Under the pieces are notes generated by a model. That model made no database searches and was not told the DNA's origin. It was given only the letters and a program-made list of their open reading frames with translations. A DNA stretch of 64,000 nt from Inquilinus limosus (lineage in GTDB: Bacteria > Pseudomonadota > Alphaproteobacteria > DSM-16000 > Inquilinaceae): assembly GCF_002195995.1 (NCBI RefSeq), contig NZ_NHON01000020.1, positions 1 to 64,000 of the forward strand. Direction: 5' to 3'. Position numbers and translations under genes: made by a program. Of this stretch, positions 61,037 to 64,000 are shown in pieces. Within the stretch, counting starts at the first letter, position 1. Every line of letters begins with the position of its first letter.

Positions 61037-63409
61037 ATGGCGGTCATCAACGGCGATGCGGGCGCCGATATTCTCGACGGCACGGCGAACAACGACACGA
61101 TCAACGGCCTCGGCGGCAATGACATCCTCAACGGCCTGGCCGGCGTGGACACGCTGAACGGCGGCGACGGAAACGATACGCTGCGCGGCGGGCTCGGGGC
61201 GGATGTGCTGAACGGCGGCGCCGGAATCGACACCGCCGATTACGGCGCCAGCGCCGCCGGCGTGACCGTCGCGATCGGCGGCACCGGCAGCGGTGGTGAC
61301 GCCCAGGGCGACAAGGTCGGCGCCGATATCGAGAACGTCACCGGCTCGGCCTTCGATGACACCCTGACCGGCTCGGCGGCCGCCAACAGGCTGGTCGGCG
61401 GCGCCGGCAACAACACCCTCTACGGCCTCGACGGCGATGACGTCCTGGTCTCGGGCGACGCCTCGGGCCCGGGCAACGACCTGCTCGACGGCGGGGCCGG
61501 CAACGACACCCTCACGGCCGGCGCAGGCACCGACATCCTGCGCGGCGGCGACGGCGACGACATCCTGCGCGGGGATGCCGGCGCGGACACGCTGAGCGGC
61601 GGTGCCGGCATCGACCAGATCACCTATTTCTTCAGCACCGCCGGCGTCTCGATCAACCTGACGGCGCTGACCGCCTCGGGCGGCGACGCCCAGGGCGACG
61701 TGATCGGTAACGACATCGAGAACATCGAGGGCTCGAACGGCTTCGCCGACACCCTGGTCGGATCCGCCGTCGCCAACGTGATCCTCGGCCGGGGCGGCGC
61801 CGACACGATCGACGGGATGGGCGGGAACGACAACCTCGACGGCGGCGCCGGCAACGACGTGCTCCGCGGCGGCGCCGGCAACGACGTGCTCTATGGCGGC
61901 GCCACCACCCTGGACGGCGTCAGTGGCAACGACACCCTCGAAGGCGGCGCCGGCGCGGATTCGCTGAGCGGCGGCGCCGGCATCGACACCATCGTCTACA
62001 ACGGCCCGGCCGGTGTGACGGTGACCATCGGCGGCGCCGGCATCGGCGGCGACGCCCAGGGCGACACGATCAACATCGACATCGAGAACATCCAGGGCAC
62101 GAACGGCTTCAACGACGTGCTGACCGGGTCGCAGTTCGGCAACACGCTGTCGGGCAATGGCGGCAACGACACGCTCAACGGCCTGGCCGGCAATGACACG
62201 CTCGACGGTGGTGCCGGCAACGATGTCCTCAATGGTGGTGCCGGGGCGGACGCGCTGATCGGCGGTGCCGGCGTCGACACCATCGTCTATGGCGGCAGCG
62301 CCGGGGTGACGGTGGACCTGACCGCACTGACCGCCGCCGGCGGCGAGGCCGAGGGCGACACCGTCGGCAACGACATCGAGAACATCCAGGGGACCGCCTT
62401 TGCCGACACCCTGACGGGCTCGGCTGCCGCCAATGTCCTCACCGGCGGGGCCGGTACGGATGTCCTGAACGGCCAGGCCGGAAACGACACGCTCAGCGGC
62501 GGCGACGGGGACGACTTCCTCAACGGCGGCGCCGGGGCGGATCATCTGAGCGGGGGCGCCGGCATCGACACCATCAACTATGACGGCCCGGCCGGCGTCA
62601 CGGTCAACCTGACAACGCTGACCGCCTCCGGCGGCGACGCCCAGGGCGACGTCATCGGCAGCGATATCGAGAACATCGTCGGCACCGTCGGCTTCAACGA
62701 CACGCTGACCGGGTCGGCCGTGGCCAATGTGCTGTCCGGCTACGGCGGGAACGACACACTCAACGGCATGGCCGGGAACGACACGCTCAACGGCATGGAC
62801 GGCAACGACGTGCTCCGCGGCGGGGCGGGAGCCGATGTGCTCGACGGCGGCGCCGGCACCGACACGGCCAGCTATTACGAGAGCTCGGTCGGGATCTCGG
62901 TCAGCCTGGTCACCGGCAAGGGCGCCGGCGGCGACGCGCAGGGCGACACCCTGATCGCCGTCGAGAACCTCTCCGGCAGCCAGGGCAATGACGGGCTGGA
63001 GGGGAATGCCGGCAACAACGTGCTCCAGGGCTGGAACGGCAACGACGCCCTCGTCGGCGGGGCCGGCAAGGACACGCTCACCGGCGGTGCCGGGGCGGAC
63101 CGGTTCTATTTCAATTCGGCCACGGACAGCGTGGTCGGTGCCAATGCCGACCGGATTACCGATTTCAGCCATGCCCAGGGCGACCGGATCGACCTGCATC
63201 TGATGGATGCCAACACGCTGGTGGCGGGCGACCAGGCCTTTACCTTCATCGGCACCGGCCTCTACACCGGCGTCGCCGGCCAGCTGCGCTACGCCATCAA
63301 TGGCGGCGTCACCACCATCGCCGGCGACATCAACGGCGACAAGGTGACCGACTTCCACATCCAGCTCGCAGGCAGCATCGCCCTCGTGGCCGCCGACTTC
63401 GTGCTGTAG
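61037..63409 (+). CDS. Large RTX calcium-binding repeat protein, type I secreted
   Basis: The protein has 790 residues, almost wholly built of RTX nonapeptides (GGAGNDTLN, GGDGNDTLR and similar). The nonapeptide blocks are interrupted by six larger modules, each with GGDAQGD-like and DIENI-G-DTLTGSA-ANVL segments. No protease, lipase or glycanase domain is visible. The last 110 residues (FYFNSATDSVVGANADRITD to the end) match the serralysin-type C-terminal secretion region. It is Asp/Asn/Gly-rich and acidic, has no N-terminal signal, and is expected to leave through a type I exporter and fold on calcium. No exporter genes are adjacent. It follows the sugar transferase after 127 AT-rich bases with a probable promoter. 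A structural adhesin or matrix role is inferred. Confidence 0.9.
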   Translation: MAVINGDAGADILDGTANNDTINGLGGNDILNGLAGVDTLNGGDGNDTLRGGLGADVLNGGAGIDTADYGASAAGVTVAIGGTGSGGDAQGDKVGADIENVTGSAFDDTLTGSAAANRLVGGAGNNTLYGLDGDDVLVSGDASGPGNDLLDGGAGNDTLTAGAGTDILRGGDGDDILRGDAGADTLSGGAGIDQITYFFSTAGVSINLTALTASGGDAQGDVIGNDIENIEGSNGFADTLVGSAVANVILGRGGADTIDGMGGNDNLDGGAGNDVLRGGAGNDVLYGGATTLDGVSGNDTLEGGAGADSLSGGAGIDTIVYNGPAGVTVTIGGAGIGGDAQGDTINIDIENIQGTNGFNDVLTGSQFGNTLSGNGGNDTLNGLAGNDTLDGGAGNDVLNGGAGADALIGGAGVDTIVYGGSAGVTVDLTALTAAGGEAEGDTVGNDIENIQGTAFADTLTGSAAANVLTGGAGTDVLNGQAGNDTLSGGDGDDFLNGGAGADHLSGGAGIDTINYDGPAGVTVNLTTLTASGGDAQGDVIGSDIENIVGTVGFNDTLTGSAVANVLSGYGGNDTLNGMAGNDTLNGMDGNDVLRGGAGADVLDGGAGTDTASYYESSVGISVSLVTGKGAGGDAQGDTLIAVENLSGSQGNDGLEGNAGNNVLQGWNGNDALVGGAGKDTLTGGAGADRFYFNSATDSVVGANADRITDFSHAQGDRIDLHLMDANTLVAGDQAFTFIGTGLYTGVAGQLRYAINGGVTTIAGDINGDKVTDFHIQLAGSIALVAADFVL

Positions 63410-63422
63410 GCCGGCCCGGGCA

Positions 63423-63893
63423 TCAGAGAGTGGGGATCGCTTTCGCCATGTGCACGATGGTGTATTCGCCGCGCTGCTCGTGATGCGTCTCCTGATAGCC
63501 GCGCGATGCGTAGAGCGCGCGGTTCTCGGACATCCGGATGTTGGTGTAGAGCCGCAGCTCGGTCAGGCTGCGGCGCTGCGCCTCGCGCTCGGCAAAGTCC
63601 AGCAGCCGACGGCCGAGGCCGCGGCCCTGATGGCCGGGGTCGACCGCGACATTGACGATCAGCAGATGGTCGGGCTCGGGCTTGAGCTCGATCAGCGCGA
63701 TGCAGCCATAGAGGCCGTCGATCGCCCAGATCTCATGCTCGGCCAGGGCCCGGACATAGTCGGCCCGCATCGGCTTCGGCTCGATGCCGACGCTGATGAC
63801 CCATTTCGCATAGGCGCGGCGGACCAGGGCCCGGATCGCCTCCGCCTCGTCGGGCTGCGCCCGGCGGATCTCGCCCCATGTCGTGTGGAACAT
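63423..63893 (-). CDS. GNAT-family N-acetyltransferase
   Basis: The protein has 156 residues. LLIVNVAVDPGHQGRGLGRR then LLDFAEREAQRR is the acetyl-CoA motif A, and LYTNIRMSENRALYASRGYQ is motif B. The ribosome site GGGAG precedes the ATG at 63893. It is convergent with the RTX gene, with only 13 bp between the stop codons, and shows no obvious functional link to it. The YxETHHEQRGEYTIVHMAK C-terminus is common in this subgroup of unknown substrate. Confidence 0.88.
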   Translation of the reverse strand: MFHTTWGEIRRAQPDEAEAIRALVRRAYAKWVISVGIEPKPMRADYVRALAEHEIWAIDGLYGCIALIELKPEPDHLLIVNVAVDPGHQGRGLGRRLLDFAEREAQRRSLTELRLYTNIRMSENRALYASRGYQETHHEQRGEYTIVHMAKAIPTL

Positions 63894-63982
63894 GGGCGTT
63901 CTCCCGTCTTTCCATGCACTGGACGCATGCTATCGTCGGCGGCGCCGATGTCTCACTGAAATTCCGGAAAGCCAGCCCCGCC

Positions 63983-64000
63983 ATGGATCTCGTCCTGCGC
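63983..64000 (+). CDS. Possible start of a further gene, cut by the window edge
   Basis: An ATG at 63983 opens a frame MDLVLR that reaches the window edge. A purine-rich TTCCGGAAAG lies upstream and the gene would be divergent from the GNAT gene across 89 bp. Only six codons are visible, so nothing can be said about the product. Confidence 0.25.

Noticed and set aside
61024-63081. Minus-strand frames of Ser/Pro-rich repeats opposite the RTX gene
   Set aside because: They are the reverse reading of the Gly/Asp RTX repeats and have no independent support.

Overview
The window is about 64 kb of very GC-rich bacterial chromosome with long, densely packed operons and strong GC3 bias. Gene content points to a large-genome alphaproteobacterium, probably of the Rhodospirillales/Azospirillum-Inquilinus type: a class II (B12-dependent) ribonucleotide reductase of the long alphaproteobacterial form, a short ANDNP-type small protein, many LysR/GntR/RpiR regulators beside ABC uptake operons, an ExoY-like sugar transferase and palindromic dispersed repeats typical of this class. 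The exact genus is inference only. No rRNA, tRNA, CRISPR, transposase or phage gene was recognised.

Layout. 0-12.2 kb: a minus-strand operon of two amino-acid-oxidase-like flavoenzymes and a thiamine-diphosphate enzyme, divergent from an OmpR-type response regulator, which converges on a 2016-residue hybrid kinase (Ser/Thr kinase, AAA ATPase, GAF, histidine kinase, receiver, HPt). The same 12-bp perfect palindrome lies in the oxidase/regulator promoter region and upstream of the giant kinase, suggesting one regulatory unit. 12.4-20.4 kb: a LysR regulator divergent from a FAD oxidoreductase, then N-methylhydantoinase-type HyuA and HyuB and a family 5 solute-binding protein. 20.4-29.8 kb: a beta-keto acid cleavage enzyme, an amidase, a complete branched-chain-amino-acid-type ABC importer, an RpiR regulator and a class III aminotransferase, probably an amide/amine catabolic island.

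29.8-42.2 kb: a catabolic regulon built around a FadR-type GntR regulator: an MmgE/PrpD protein, three decarboxylating dehydrogenases of the tartrate/isopropylmalate family, a PdxA2-like dehydrogenase, an ABC importer with a fused permease, and a hydrolase that keeps every fluoroacetate dehalogenase catalytic residue I could check. Three promoter regions share a closely related GTTGACAG-centred motif, so the parts are probably co-regulated. 42.3-44.2 kb: an SDR enzyme divergent from a second LysR regulator. 44.2-44.9 kb: a small lower-GC patch with a truncated TIR-like gene and a hicAB toxin-antitoxin pair.

44.9-54.5 kb: nrdJ with a perfect DnaA box in its AT-rich upstream region, small accessory genes (GNAT, VOC, a secreted protein, a coupled winged-helix ORF), then phosphoesterase, cupredoxin, ECF sigma factor and anti-sigma factor, closed by a perfect 37-bp inverted repeat. 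54.5-64 kb: an eight-PAS GGDEF-EAL protein, a LuxR-type regulator, a sugar transferase with a structured leader, and a 790-residue RTX protein made almost entirely of calcium-binding repeats, which together look like a surface/matrix module. A GNAT gene and the first codons of another gene end the window.
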